Source: Alternaria dauci (lineage: Eukaryota; Ascomycota; Dothideomycetes; Pleosporales; Pleosporaceae). From it: a DNA stretch of 64,000 bases. This document shows, in pieces, positions 50,490 to 60,106 of this stretch; the stretch's first letter is position 1; every line of letters begins with the position of its first letter. Location: NCBI RefSeq assembly GCF_042100115.1, contig NC_091276.1, forward strand, positions 2,790,001 to 2,854,000, in the 5' to 3' direction. Under the pieces are notes generated by a model. It had not been told where the DNA came from and did not search any database. It saw nothing but the letters and a program-made list of their open reading frames with translations. Made by a program: the position numbers and the translations under genes.

Positions 50490-51190
50490 ATGCCCTCCCT
50501 TACCAACATCCTCGCCCTTGGCGCGCTCGCCAGCCTCGCCGTGGCCGACAACATCTACACATACACCAAGCCCGGCTGCAAGGGTGCGGCCTTCTTCTTC
50601 AAAGACATTGACCACAACGTCTGCGCTCTTACCATCACCGGCAATGCTACCTCCACAGCCGATGCGATTGCAAGGGGTAAGAACATCACCATTCGATCTA
50701 ACGCAAAGACATCATCTGACTTCTCTCAGGTCTGACTACCGTCCGCTCCGGCAAGCTCGAAGTGCAAGAGACAGGCAAGAAGCACTTCATTGCTTGGGAC
50801 GAAGGCCCAGGATCCAATGCCGATGGTCCTCTTCAGTGCGGAACCATTGCCCAGAACGTCCCTGTCAAGAAGCGCGAGACTTGTCTTTCCGGCTCTATCC
50901 ATGGCTTCTCATGGACTGAACCCGGCGCTGATGGCAGTGACTCTGGTGATTCTGATGACGATGATTCGGATGATAACAACGACAACGACAAGGTCAAGCG
51001 TCAAGCCAATGACGACCCCATCTGGAGGTGCAACGGTTCCAAGGACCCCAGTGCTGTACACATTGACGGAAAGTACTACAACCTTGCCAGTGTACCTGAG
51101 GCAGACCGGGAGGCGTTGATGGAGTGCGCGTGGACTGACCTCGTTCCGGGTGCTGAGTTTGACAAGTACGTCTTTGTACCTGACTTCTAG
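50490..51190 (+). CDS. Small secreted protein with Kex2-type sites and an Asp-rich segment
   Basis: Two exons, 50490-50676 and 50730-51190, joined by a 53-nt intron (GTAAGA donor, CTCAG acceptor), give 215 residues. A signal peptide (MPSLTNILALGALASLAVAD) starts it. The mature part has several cysteines (KPGC, HNVC, LQC, ETC, WRC, MEC). Dibasic sites resembling Kex2 cleavage sites occur at VPVKKR before ETC and at DKVKR before QANDDP. Between them lies a low-complexity acidic stretch (GSDSGDSDDDDSDDNNDNDK). The C-terminal 55 residues have their own compact cysteine-containing pattern (PIWRCNGSKD, LMECAWTDLV). I recognise no enzyme family. It is probably processed in the Golgi and secreted as two or more chains. 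Confidence 0.8.
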
Positions 51191-51501
51191 ATGGGTAGAA
51201 GATGAACGGAGACGCTTCGTGGGAACCCTGACCCAAACGCGATCAATGCGCAGGTGAAATTGTTCTCGTTACTTCTGTAGGCAGTAGCAATACAATCCTG
51301 AAACCCCTGGTGTTTACCTACTCTCCTGAACCATGCGTCATGTGACAACACATCCCACGCGTTTGCGAAAGGGAGCTCAGAAAGAAAGTAGTCTAGTTCT
51401 GACCCCAATAGACAGGAAACGAAAGACTGGAAAATTTGGATAGCGACGACGGATAGCACATCTCTTCTGACTTTACACGAAGTAATGATATGCTACGGGC
51501 A
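51191..51501. other. Convergent 3' region
   Basis: About 310 bases between converging genes; nothing called. Confidence 0.4.
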
Positions 51502-52760
51502 TCACATCAGCCCCTGATCCATACCCATACCCATCAACGCATCACCATCTCCTTGCACAATGTCCACAGCACCACTCACCTCGATGAAGTCCTCCAGCTC
51601 TTCACTCGTTGTCTTCAACTTCTCTTTCACCGCCGCGACACCCTCTGAGCCCACAATATGCCGTGCAGGCGGGTTGTCATGGCCACCGATCGCCGTCAGC
51701 GCGTGCACGGTCTCCGCAATCAGCTCACTCTTCACGCGCATTGGCAAGGGCGCATACAAACTCGTGACGCTGTCGGAGCTCAATAGGTCGCCCATGGTCG
51801 GTTCGGCATCCGGATTCATGTCTGATGCGATGCTTTCTTCTCCAGGCGACTTGGTCGCGTTTTCGTCGAACGAGGGATGAGCAGCGGGGTTGTCGATGCG
51901 CTCGAGCTTGTCGAGCAGACCGGAGAAGATCTCGCGGGCGAGAGGCGCAGGGTTCTCGCCCTGGAGGTACTCGGACATGGGCGGTACAGAGGTTATGCGA
52001 TTAGTGAGGACGTTGACTTCCATGTTGGCTTGCACTATGGACATCTTGACGTTGAAGGGAGCGATCTCGTAGGCAAGGCTGTCGCAGTATCCTTCGACCG
52101 CCCACTGCGATGAGCAGTAAATGCTTAAGCCCGGGGTGCCGAGATGGCCGGTGATTCCGGTTATGACGATGACATGTCCATTCTTGCGTTCGCGCATGAT
52201 CGGAAGCACGGCTTTGATGATGTTCACGTTGGCGAAGAAGTTGATCTCGAAGATCTCATCCACTAGACTTCTTGTCCGGCTAGTTTGCGCGAGCTCTTCC
52301 ACGGAACCGATCACAGCTTCACTTGCCGCGCACAACAACACGTCGATGCGCCCAAATGCCTCTACCGCTTCAGCGACCGCTGCTTGGCATTCGCCAACTA
52401 TTCTGCACAACGTTCATGTTAGCAGCGCGGCAACTTTTGACCTCAATTCGCATCATCGCGTGCTCACCTGCTGTCTAGCCCGACGACCCTCAAATGCTCC
52501 CGCCACCGGTCCGTCGCCTTCGCATCCTCGAGAAACGTACGGAAGTCTTCACTCTGACCTTCTCTCTTCTCAAACTCAATCGGCATCACGCCGGCGACGA
52601 CATAATCACCATGCTCCAGCACCTGCCGTGCCAACGCGATGGCGATCGGCGACACGCCTCTTGTGATGAACCAAACGCGCGGAGCATTGTGGGGCGGAAA
52701 GTGCGGAGACCTTGGGCGCGGCGGCTTCGTCGACGACGCCGGGTGCGCGTTGCTCGTCAT
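51502..52760 (-). CDS. Short-chain dehydrogenase with extended C-terminus
   Basis: Two exons, 52760-52468 and 52402-51502, joined by a 65-nt intron (GTGAGC donor, CTAAC branch, GCAG acceptor), give about 397 residues. The Rossmann start RVWFITRGVSPIAIALARQV departs from the usual TGxxxGIG (TRGVSPIA here), so cofactor binding may differ. The NNAG position reads LCAASEAV. The active-site region is HVIVITGITGHLGTPGLSIY with Y-x-x-x-W/Q instead of Y-x-x-x-K (YCSSQWAVEGY), so the catalytic Lys is missing. The C-terminal 180 residues extend beyond the SDR core. I infer a degenerate or non-catalytic SDR-fold protein. The gene is divergent from Elp5. Confidence 0.8.
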
Positions 52761-53328
52761 GTCGCGGATGCAAGTGTCTGTGTATCCCTCATGGCGATCG
52801 GTGTGTGCAACATGCTTCGCGATGGGGATGCGCGGTGCATCTCAAGTGGGGAACTCTACAATGACGCTAGTCACCACCCCACCTTAGCGCGCACGAAACT
52901 GACATTGCAGTCACAACCACCATCTTTGAGACTGCCAAGACTTGACGATGCTGTACACTACTACGTACCAGCTCAGGCCCTACATCGAGTACTGATTGCG
53001 TTGATCGCTTTGATATTTGTTGTCGCTTTGCCTCATCCTGTAGCGTCAGATTGAGCTCGCTTCCTAGACCCGCCAAAGTCGCCCTTTCACATTCACTTCA
53101 GGTATGTCAACTCAAACATCATGCGCCGGTGACCTCCCAGCCTCTCTCTTTTCAGCCTTCCTCTTTCAGTCTCGGATACGTTGAGCTTCGTTGAAAAAAT
53201 TTCTGTTCAGTTGCAATCTCTCGTCTTCAACGTACCCTCTATCTTACAAATCCACTTTCAAACTCTTCGTCTGTCTACCCGTTTTCTATCCCATTTCTTT
53301 CCATTCAGAAGTCACTCCAGACTACACC
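52761..53328. promoter_or_regulatory. Divergent promoter region with a possible 5'-UTR intron of the Elp5 gene
   Basis: About 570 bases between the divergent SDR and Elp5 genes. A GTATGT at 53102 and a pyrimidine tract ending in CTTTCAG at 53169 could define a 68-nt intron in the Elp5 leader. The stretch 53140-53300 is strongly C/T-rich. Confidence 0.35.
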
Positions 53329-54651
53329 ATGAGTCTTTTTGGCCCGAGCCCCGCCCAGGCGGCTGACCCCGAGCCAGACCACCCTGCACGCCTCTACGCT
53401 GAGCTCGCCAGCCTCTCAGCTGCCGTCCAATCCACTGCCGAGTACCAAGAGGACCTTCATTACCAGGAGATTCTCGCCGCAGAGATTGCCTTCAACGGTG
53501 GTTTCGAAGACCGAGAAGCCCGTCGCCAGCGTCGTGTCAAGATCCGGCCAGCCAACTGCAAGAGCTGGATCAAGCGCGACAACCGCAACTTCACCGGCCG
53601 TCGCAAGCGCGTCAAAGAACTCCCCCTCCCATCTGGTATGAGCAAGCCATTCTCGCTGGCGCAATACCAGCGCCATGCAGTACACCTCATGTCCCGCGTC
53701 CTCAACGTCCGGACCAACGCCTCGCCCTTCACTCTAGTCCTCGACGATCTCAACCAGCGCTCTGATCCCTTCATCGCCGAGATAGCGCGCCGCGCCCTCT
53801 CGCGCAACGTCAACGTCGTCTTCGTCACGTTCGAGTCCCGGCCGTCCATTGCTCCCATCCGCACAGTCCAAGGCTACAGTCTCACGGGCGAAGAGATCCT
53901 GCGCGACCTCAGCAAAGCCATGACCGACTGCAAGGAATCGCTCGTTGTAGTTGACAACCTGTACGAGCTCATAAACTACAAAGGCATCGAGATGATGCGC
54001 CTCTTCGACCTCGTCGCCAACAAGTTCGCCTCCACACTCGTCGGCGTGTACCACACCGACATGCTCGACGCAGCCCCAGAGTCTCCGTACGCGCCGCAGC
54101 CACTCGAACTCGTCAAGTACATGGCTACCTCGATCATAACCTGCAAGTCCTTTGCGCACTGCCTCGCCGCCAAGGCCGCCAGACAGCGCAGCCTGCCGGA
54201 ACCTACGCGGGGTCTGCTGCAAGGCGCTGAAGGCATCGTCCAGAGTCTCGACGCCAACGACCACCGCGGCATCGTTCTTGAAGCAGAGTTTCGACGTAAG
54301 TCGGGCCGTCCAGAGGGTGAGACGTACTTCTTGCGTGCACCCCGGGACTCTGATTACCACGCGCCGCTTCCTGGTATGCCTGCTGGGACGTTGAAGACGG
54401 AGTATGTGGTTCTGCTTGATCAGGTGGCTGGATATGCGGATCAGAGTGTTGTTGATGCGGTGAATGCGGCGGGCCAGGAGGTCGAGAGTACGTTCAACCT
54501 TGGTCTTACTGAGAAACAGAAGCAGGCGAGGGAGGGCGTTGTACTGCCGTACTTTGATGCGCAGAAGGGTGAGGGTGCCGGCGAAGGTGGCAGGATTCTG
54601 TATGACATGGGCAGCGAGGATGACTTTGATGAGGAGGAAGATGAGATCTGA
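53329..54651 (+). CDS. ELP5: Elongator complex subunit Elp5
   Basis: 440 residues from the ATG at 53329 (MSLFGPSPAQ) in one exon; the frame is open back to 53191, but that part is leader-like. The RecA-like core reads ASPFTLVLDDLNQRSDPFIA, ARRALSRNVNVVFVTFES, ESLVVVDNLYELI, FASTLVGVYHTDML and YMATSIITCKSFAH, then the family stretch LEPT-like PEPTRGLLQGAEGIVQSLDA, DHRGIVLEAEFRRKSGRPEG. The acidic tail (YDMGSEDDFDEEEDEI) is typical of fungal Elp5. With Elp4 and Elp6 it forms the ring-shaped subcomplex of Elongator, which modifies wobble uridines of tRNAs. Residues 1-100 (with FEDREARRQRRVKIRPANCK) are an N-terminal extension I do not recognise. Confidence 0.82.
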   Translation: MSLFGPSPAQAADPEPDHPARLYAELASLSAAVQSTAEYQEDLHYQEILAAEIAFNGGFEDREARRQRRVKIRPANCKSWIKRDNRNFTGRRKRVKELPLPSGMSKPFSLAQYQRHAVHLMSRVLNVRTNASPFTLVLDDLNQRSDPFIAEIARRALSRNVNVVFVTFESRPSIAPIRTVQGYSLTGEEILRDLSKAMTDCKESLVVVDNLYELINYKGIEMMRLFDLVANKFASTLVGVYHTDMLDAAPESPYAPQPLELVKYMATSIITCKSFAHCLAAKAARQRSLPEPTRGLLQGAEGIVQSLDANDHRGIVLEAEFRRKSGRPEGETYFLRAPRDSDYHAPLPGMPAGTLKTEYVVLLDQVAGYADQSVVDAVNAAGQEVESTFNLGLTEKQKQAREGVVLPYFDAQKGEGAGEGGRILYDMGSEDDFDEEEDEI

Positions 54652-55117
54652 GTGTCCCTCGCAAGGCATTGGTGTTCAGGTTCACTGGCGCTGGTCGCGG
54701 ATCTGGATTGAGGTTTGAGATACGCTGGGCGTCATAGCGAGGAGCAAACAAAGAGGTAGATGGAGTGCTGTGAGCATGCGATGGAACTTGAGGAAACCGT
54801 TCAGGTCCATCACATCGATACAGCAAGTTCGCTCGAGCGGATGGTCACTTTCGTGGAAGAATAGAGATGTAGACGAAAACATTGAAAATGCATGGCCTTC
54901 TCGGCTCTCATGCGAAGTCGGTGGAATGTTGCAAATAACGATTCTTTGCATACATGGTATGGTGTATCTCCCGTTGGGGCCTTTGATTTGCGTAGTTACC
55001 ATTTGGTATAGTTTGGGTGGTTGGCCTTGGCGCCCGACTTCACTCAGCGACTTTCGCGACCCAAATCATTTCCTTTGCGCCAACACCTCGACCACACCAC
55101 ACGCGCCACCGCACACT
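54652..55117. promoter_or_regulatory. Promoter region of the tri-snRNP protein gene
   Basis: About 465 bases between two genes on the same strand, holding the Elp5 terminator and the next promoter. No gene is seen. Confidence 0.35.
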
Positions 55118-55777
55118 ATGGCAGACAACGAGAGACCGCGCGCACCCCGCGAAGCCCGTGATCGAGGCGGCACACCCACGGAGCGGCGCGGCAATCGGTC
55201 GCGCAGCCCCCAAGAGCGCGGCAGCCGACGCGACGCGCGGTACCGCTCACGGTCGCCCTACCGCAAAGACGAGCGCGATAACGGCATGAGGGGAGCACAG
55301 GGCCGAGGCCGTGGACGGGGCCGCGACGACAGACGGGCGGGCGGCAGAGAAGGCAGAGAAGGCAGAGAAGGCAGAGACGAAGAGCGCCCATCGCACCGCG
55401 ACAACCGCGACCGCTCACCCCCCAGAGGCCCTCGCAACCCCGGCAAACCCCCCATGCACGGTGCGAATACAGGGCGCCCTCCCACCGGTCCTCGCGCCTC
55501 TGCCCCGAGCACTATCAAGAAGGAAGAGCCCGACGCCGACGAAGACAGGCCCGACATGGAGATGGCAGACACACGACAGAAGCCCGACGACATGGACGAC
55601 GACGAGTGGGAGATGCTCAAGGTCATGGGATTTGGCGGGTTCAAGAGCACAAAGAACACAAAGGTGCCGGGCAACGATAAGAACTTTGGCGTCAGGAAGG
55701 ACAAGCAGTTGCAGGCTAGGCAGTACATGAACAGGCAGGGTGGATTCAATAGGCCGTTGAGTCCGAGTCGGATGTAA
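55118..55777 (+). CDS. U4/U6.U5 tri-snRNP-associated 27K-type protein (SNRNP27)
   Basis: 219 residues, intronless. The N-terminal two thirds are Arg/Ser/Asp/Gly-rich (RSRSPQERGSRRDARYRSRS), with a GREGREGREG repeat encoded by four 9-bp units. The C-terminal 60 residues are the conserved SNRNP27 domain: MLKVMGFGGFKSTKNTKVPG, NDKNFGVRKDKQ and YMNRQGGFNRPLSPSRM, nearly invariant from fungi to humans. Nuclear spliceosome component that acts in 5' splice-site handling during B-complex activation. The ATG at 55118 follows a C/A-rich leader. Confidence 0.93.
   Translation: MADNERPRAPREARDRGGTPTERRGNRSRSPQERGSRRDARYRSRSPYRKDERDNGMRGAQGRGRGRGRDDRRAGGREGREGREGRDEERPSHRDNRDRSPPRGPRNPGKPPMHGANTGRPPTGPRASAPSTIKKEEPDADEDRPDMEMADTRQKPDDMDDDEWEMLKVMGFGGFKSTKNTKVPGNDKNFGVRKDKQLQARQYMNRQGGFNRPLSPSRM
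55343..55378 (+). repeat. Four tandem 9-bp units inside the SNRNP27 gene
   Basis: GGCAGAGAA is present three times, followed by GGCAGAGAC, encoding GRE-GRE-GRE-GRD in the RS-like region. It lies in frame, so unit gain or loss would keep the reading frame. Confidence 0.85.
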
Positions 55778-56037
55778 CGAGGGCATGTGCAGAGCAAGGC
55801 ATAGGATGATTAGATTCACGGTCGCGTCATATGGGACATGGGAAGAAGAGACTGCAGGTACATTCGCGACGGCATATGCGTACGAGACTAGCATTGGGGA
55901 AACAGGTCGACTCTATTACTGTCCTATTGATGCATACCACAGCAAGGCTATGTTCGCGTCGGTGCATGCATGCGCACAAGGCCGGATTGGGACGCTAGAG
56001 CGGGACCTGCGTTTGCCTAAAGGGTACGTGAAAAGTT
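55778..56037. other. Convergent 3' region
   Basis: About 260 bases between converging genes. Nothing called. Confidence 0.4.
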
Positions 56038-57949
56038 CTAGACATGCTCCTGTTTTACCATCTCTGGCTTGTCTCCGGCAATCTGATTCGTGAGCGCTAC
56101 ATCGAAAGCATCGATCTGTGCGCTCTTGAACTTTCTTGCAGAGACACCACGCTCAAATAGCAGATCAATCTCAGCAAAGGTACGGCCAGAAGGTTCAGGA
56201 AGGCGAAAGTAGTGATAGACCAGTACGCAAAAGCAAGTCCCGGCCCAAAAGAAACCTGCAAAGTTGCCCCAGTTCCAGGCCGTCGGATTGATCATGTACG
56301 GCGTGAGAACATTGACAACAATTGCGCCAAGATTGTATGCCACACGAGACAGCGCAACAGTCTTGACCTGGAGACGACGAGACGATAGTTCGGCCACGAG
56401 ACTGAAGGCGACGGTACCAACTGAGAACTGGTAGAATGCTGCCCAAACAATCATGAGAGAACCGGTAGCGAGAGAAGCCTGGTGTTTGTGTGATTCCGGG
56501 ACCAAACCGACAAAACCGAGGGTAAGCAGGGTGACGAAGAGTCCAGTCAGACCGCATAGAAACAGTGTGCGTCGACCGACTCCGTAGGCCATGAACGTCC
56601 AGACGACAAACGCGCCAATCGTGTTGAGACCATACTGTCCTAGGGCAAAGTCGTAAGGGATCGTTCCCGTCAAGCCAGCTTGCTCGAAGAAGTAGGTGGA
56701 GTAATTTGAAAACGTGTTGCCAGCCAAGTTCTGTGAAAGGAAGAGCATGCAGACGATTTCTGTTCGGCGGCGATTGGAGCCTTTGAAGCAGTCCATGTAC
56801 GATGTGCCAGCTGACATCTCTTTCTCGAGCTCGTTGGTGTGTCGCATCATGTCCACAGTCTCGTCTGCGTTGAATGTAGGGTCGCGCTTGGGAGAAGTAA
56901 GGGCCAATAGTGATTTCTTCGCATCCGCGTATCGCTCTTTGCGGACTAACCACCAGGGAGATTCTGGAGCGAGGTATATGCTAGCCATGAGGATAGGGAA
57001 CCACATCCACTGAGGCACGGTCAGTTGCAGAATTCTCCATCAGCCCGACGACTTGCGTACCTGCAGAGCGTAGGGAATTCTGTACGCCCATTCATCGGTC
57101 CTGCCATACATGCTCTTGATCACGGCGATCGCGATCAACTGGCCAATGCCCCAGCATGAGTTGCCCCAGGTCGTCAAGTACCCACGAAGAGCTACCGGGC
57201 AGACCTCGCTCGCGTATGAGATGGCCACTATGCAACTTAGCGTTTGCGGAACAAGAAGCCACAAAGGGTTTCTGGACTGTGCGTACCCGACATGAAGACT
57301 CCGAAAGCAATGCCAGCAAAGCATGCACCGACCAGTAGAATTTCGACGGATGGAGCGACGAAGAAGATTGTAATGATCGCGCACTGATAAATCAGCACGC
57401 CGAGGATGAACGGCCTGTAGCCAAATCGCTCTACGCCGATACCGGTCACTAGGATGAATTAGCTCATGCTCGAGAGCAAAGAATGGTTCAGCATACACAG
57501 CAGCCCAATGATCTGGCCGACCTGAGCACCATTCGATATGCCCGCTTGCCAACGAGCAGGCACCTGGTAGTCACTGTTCGGCTGGAGCTCGCCGTACTTG
57601 CGGTTAAACGGCTCGAAGGCGTAAAAGTTGCCAATGAGAGCAATGTCATAGCCTTCCATGGCACAGCAGAGAGCAATGAGAACAGCCCAGAGGATCGCTT
57701 TGGGGTACAGCCTGATGCCCTGCATCAAGGTCATCTTGTGCTCCTTGTCTACTCGTGTCTTAGCGCATGCTTGCAGATACCGCCGGCCCTGTACGAACCT
57801 GATGCAGAAGCAGCATTGAGAAACATATTGTTCGTCACATTGCTGCTGTTCGTCGTGTCGAGATGGGTCACCATGCCCTTCTCATCCGCGAAAGTATGGT
57901 CGGGCAGTGAAGGCGATGCGCCGGAGGTTTGGTGGACGGTAGATGCCAT
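56038..57949 (-). CDS. MFS sugar transporter (alpha-glucoside/hexose type)
   Basis: Five exons, 57949-57799, 57751-57497, 57448-57287, 57227-57061 and 57009-56038, give about 568 residues. Introns are 47-59 nt, with donors GTTCGT, GTATGC, GTACGC and GTACGC. Motifs of the sugar porter family: MEGYDIALIGNFYAF in TM1, GVERFGYRP in loop 2-3 (a G-x-x-x-D/E-R-x-G-R-R variant), YASEVCPVALRGYLTTWGNS, PESPWWLVRKERYADAKKSL after TM6, and the E-x-x-x-x-R-like region after TM10 (VAELSSRRLQVKTVALSR). The C-terminal PEPSGRTFAEIDLLFERGVS matches the PESKGRTYAELD-type signature. Twelve membrane helices at the plasma membrane are expected; it imports a sugar by proton symport. The pattern is closest to fungal maltose/MAL-type permeases. 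Confidence 0.9.
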
Positions 57950-60106
57950 CGCGAAGGGCTTTGCGTTTCTGTGGTTCCAGGATGCAAGCTCGACTCTGAC
58001 AAGGACGATCCGTGGGTTATATATCTGTTCGAGCGCCTTCCAGACCCCAGTCTCCAGTTTTCTCCAGGTTTTACCCCAGATCCCTTGGCGACCTTGGAAC
58101 CACACCTCGGCAGACTGCGATCGGCCTTTGCTGGGATCGCTGCTCAGCACATGCCCTAGCAGTCAGAGCCCGGCGGTGCCTGCGACCATTTCGACCAACA
58201 ACAGCCGAGGGTGAGTTGACAGCCAAATCACTAACAAACATCCAGCGCCACGTTTTGCGGAGCGAATTGCCGCGTGCCTGCAGCACAACCCCGATGGTGC
58301 CTGCGACCGTTCCGACCCAACAACAGCCGAGGGTGAGTTACCAGCCAAATCACTAAGAAACATCCAGCGCCATGGTTTGCGGAGCAAATTGCCGCGTGCG
58401 TGCAGCACAACCCCGATCATGCGGTGTTCGCGATCCCCACACCTACGGCGCCTTAGCTCGGACATGCTAGCGGACTGGCGCGCATTTGAGAACGTCGCCG
58501 CAGTCGAACGCCGTCTTTTCGTTCCGTCGAACAATGTTCTGGCACATCGGGTATATATGTCTCCGGTCGCTTTTTCGGTCTCCTAATGCGCCTACTGTGT
58601 CGCGATGATCATTGGGTTCGGATGGATGTGTTCACATCTTCCGTTGTTATTGGGTTTGAGCTTTGGGGAACGGGTGATTGCATCGCCTTGGTTTTGGTTC
58701 GCTGGCGTCGCTCGAACGCCACAATCTCGGTCCAACTCAACCGACGGGTTAGTATGCCCGCTGTCGGTCGCGATATTCGGCCCATATTCCTCTCAAGCAT
58801 TGTCCGGCAGACGCAACCGCTGAAGAACCCTCTACCGGAGCCATGTCGGGTGAATTTACCTAGGTATGTCAGCGCCGACAGTTGCCTCGATTGGAGGCGG
58901 GACTCTTGGCGGTGGTGCGTGATGCGCGGCCTGATAAGAGGCAGTGGAAGCAGAGGCCGTGTTACAGTCGTGAGGGTAAGCGTCGACTAATCATATGACA
59001 GGAGAAAGACTAATAGGTACGGAATGTTAATGTCTTAAGATAAAGTGTAATTGGCAGGGTGAGTTTACTAGGCTAGGTGCCCTTCATCACTGATGCTGCT
59101 ATTGTAGTGCCGTGTTCCAACTGTGGGCGCTGTGGGCGAACCGCGTTCTGCAAGACCACGTCTTTCAATACTAGTGAAGCGTCAGTCCCGTTACGCATGT
59201 CTCTCCTTTGACATGACGAAGTCATACGGTTGTGGGAAGAAAGGGCAGCATAGAGCGAGCACCAAGCACTAAGTTTAGAAGCAGTGCTAATCAGCAGAGT
59301 ACGGATAAGCGCCTAGTAGTCGAAGTCTCTAGTATATAGTCTTCAACCGTGAGACTACTCCGCGAGCCTTCTAAGGACGCATTCCATGCTCTTCACGTCG
59401 TTAATCATCAGCGAAACCCGCGTTCTGAGGCTTTGTTATCCTCATAAGGTTCCAAGGCCCCCATGAGACTCGGTGGTATACCATGCGAAGTATGGGACAC
59501 TTCAAGTATATAGCAAGTAGGAACACAACCCTTACGATTCGCGTTCAACTTCGTCTGTCAAATTTGTCTATGGAATCTCGACCCAACATTCGAGCTAGAT
59601 AGTCTACTCTAAACTATTCATCGTTACCCCAAGTGGTTGTCAGGTATTTCACCCAAGCATTTCACCCTACTATCCCGGTGATCTTACTCATTCCCAAGAA
59701 CCAACAGAATAGTACTAGCGAGCTCTGCTCTCCGTACGACTCCAACAGATGCTCGTGAAGGGTGTGGATCACCTCATCATAACACGAAACAATCATGGTC
59801 AAGATATTCATGATAGCTCTGTCACAACAGCCTCAGTAGCAAGTTGGCAAGCAAGTAGCTCAATTTTTCAGTACCGAACCAGCTCAATTCAGCAATCGTT
59901 CAAACGGTGGAAGTTTGGTGAATTCACTCAACACGTTATTGGTGATCCCCAGTCTGCTCAGCCATGACGACGATCGATTGTACTACTTAATGACCTGAGT
60001 ATGATTTACGTTTCGAATGCTACATCGTATAGGAAGCGCATGCTTTGACCTTTCTACAACTATGATACACGTTCCTGACCTGGGGCTTTGGATCAATGAC
60101 AAGAGA
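57950..60106. other. Gene-poor stretch upstream of the transporter
   Basis: About 2.15 kb that holds the transporter promoter, with a tandem duplication at 58175-58417, and otherwise no supported gene. Frames of 130 codons or fewer around 58586-58990 lack motifs. Confidence 0.45.
58175..58417. repeat. Tandem duplication of a 121-bp unit upstream of the sugar transporter gene
   Basis: Copy 1 is 58175-58295 and copy 2 is 58296-58417, head to tail. Both begin GGTGCCTGCGACC and contain CAACAACAGCCGAGGGTGAG, AACATCCAGCGCCA and TGCAGCACAACCCCGAT. I count only a handful of substitutions and one extra base in copy 2. It lies about 225-470 bases upstream of the transporter start codon. No coding potential. 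Confidence 0.85.

Noticed and set aside
53734..54669. A 311-codon minus-strand frame over the Elp5 gene
   Set aside because: Mirror of a strongly coding exon with no recognisable domain.
55258..55797. A 179-codon minus-strand frame over the SNRNP27 gene
   Set aside because: Shadow of the highly conserved SNRNP27 coding sequence; its Ser/Pro/Leu-rich composition mirrors the RS region.
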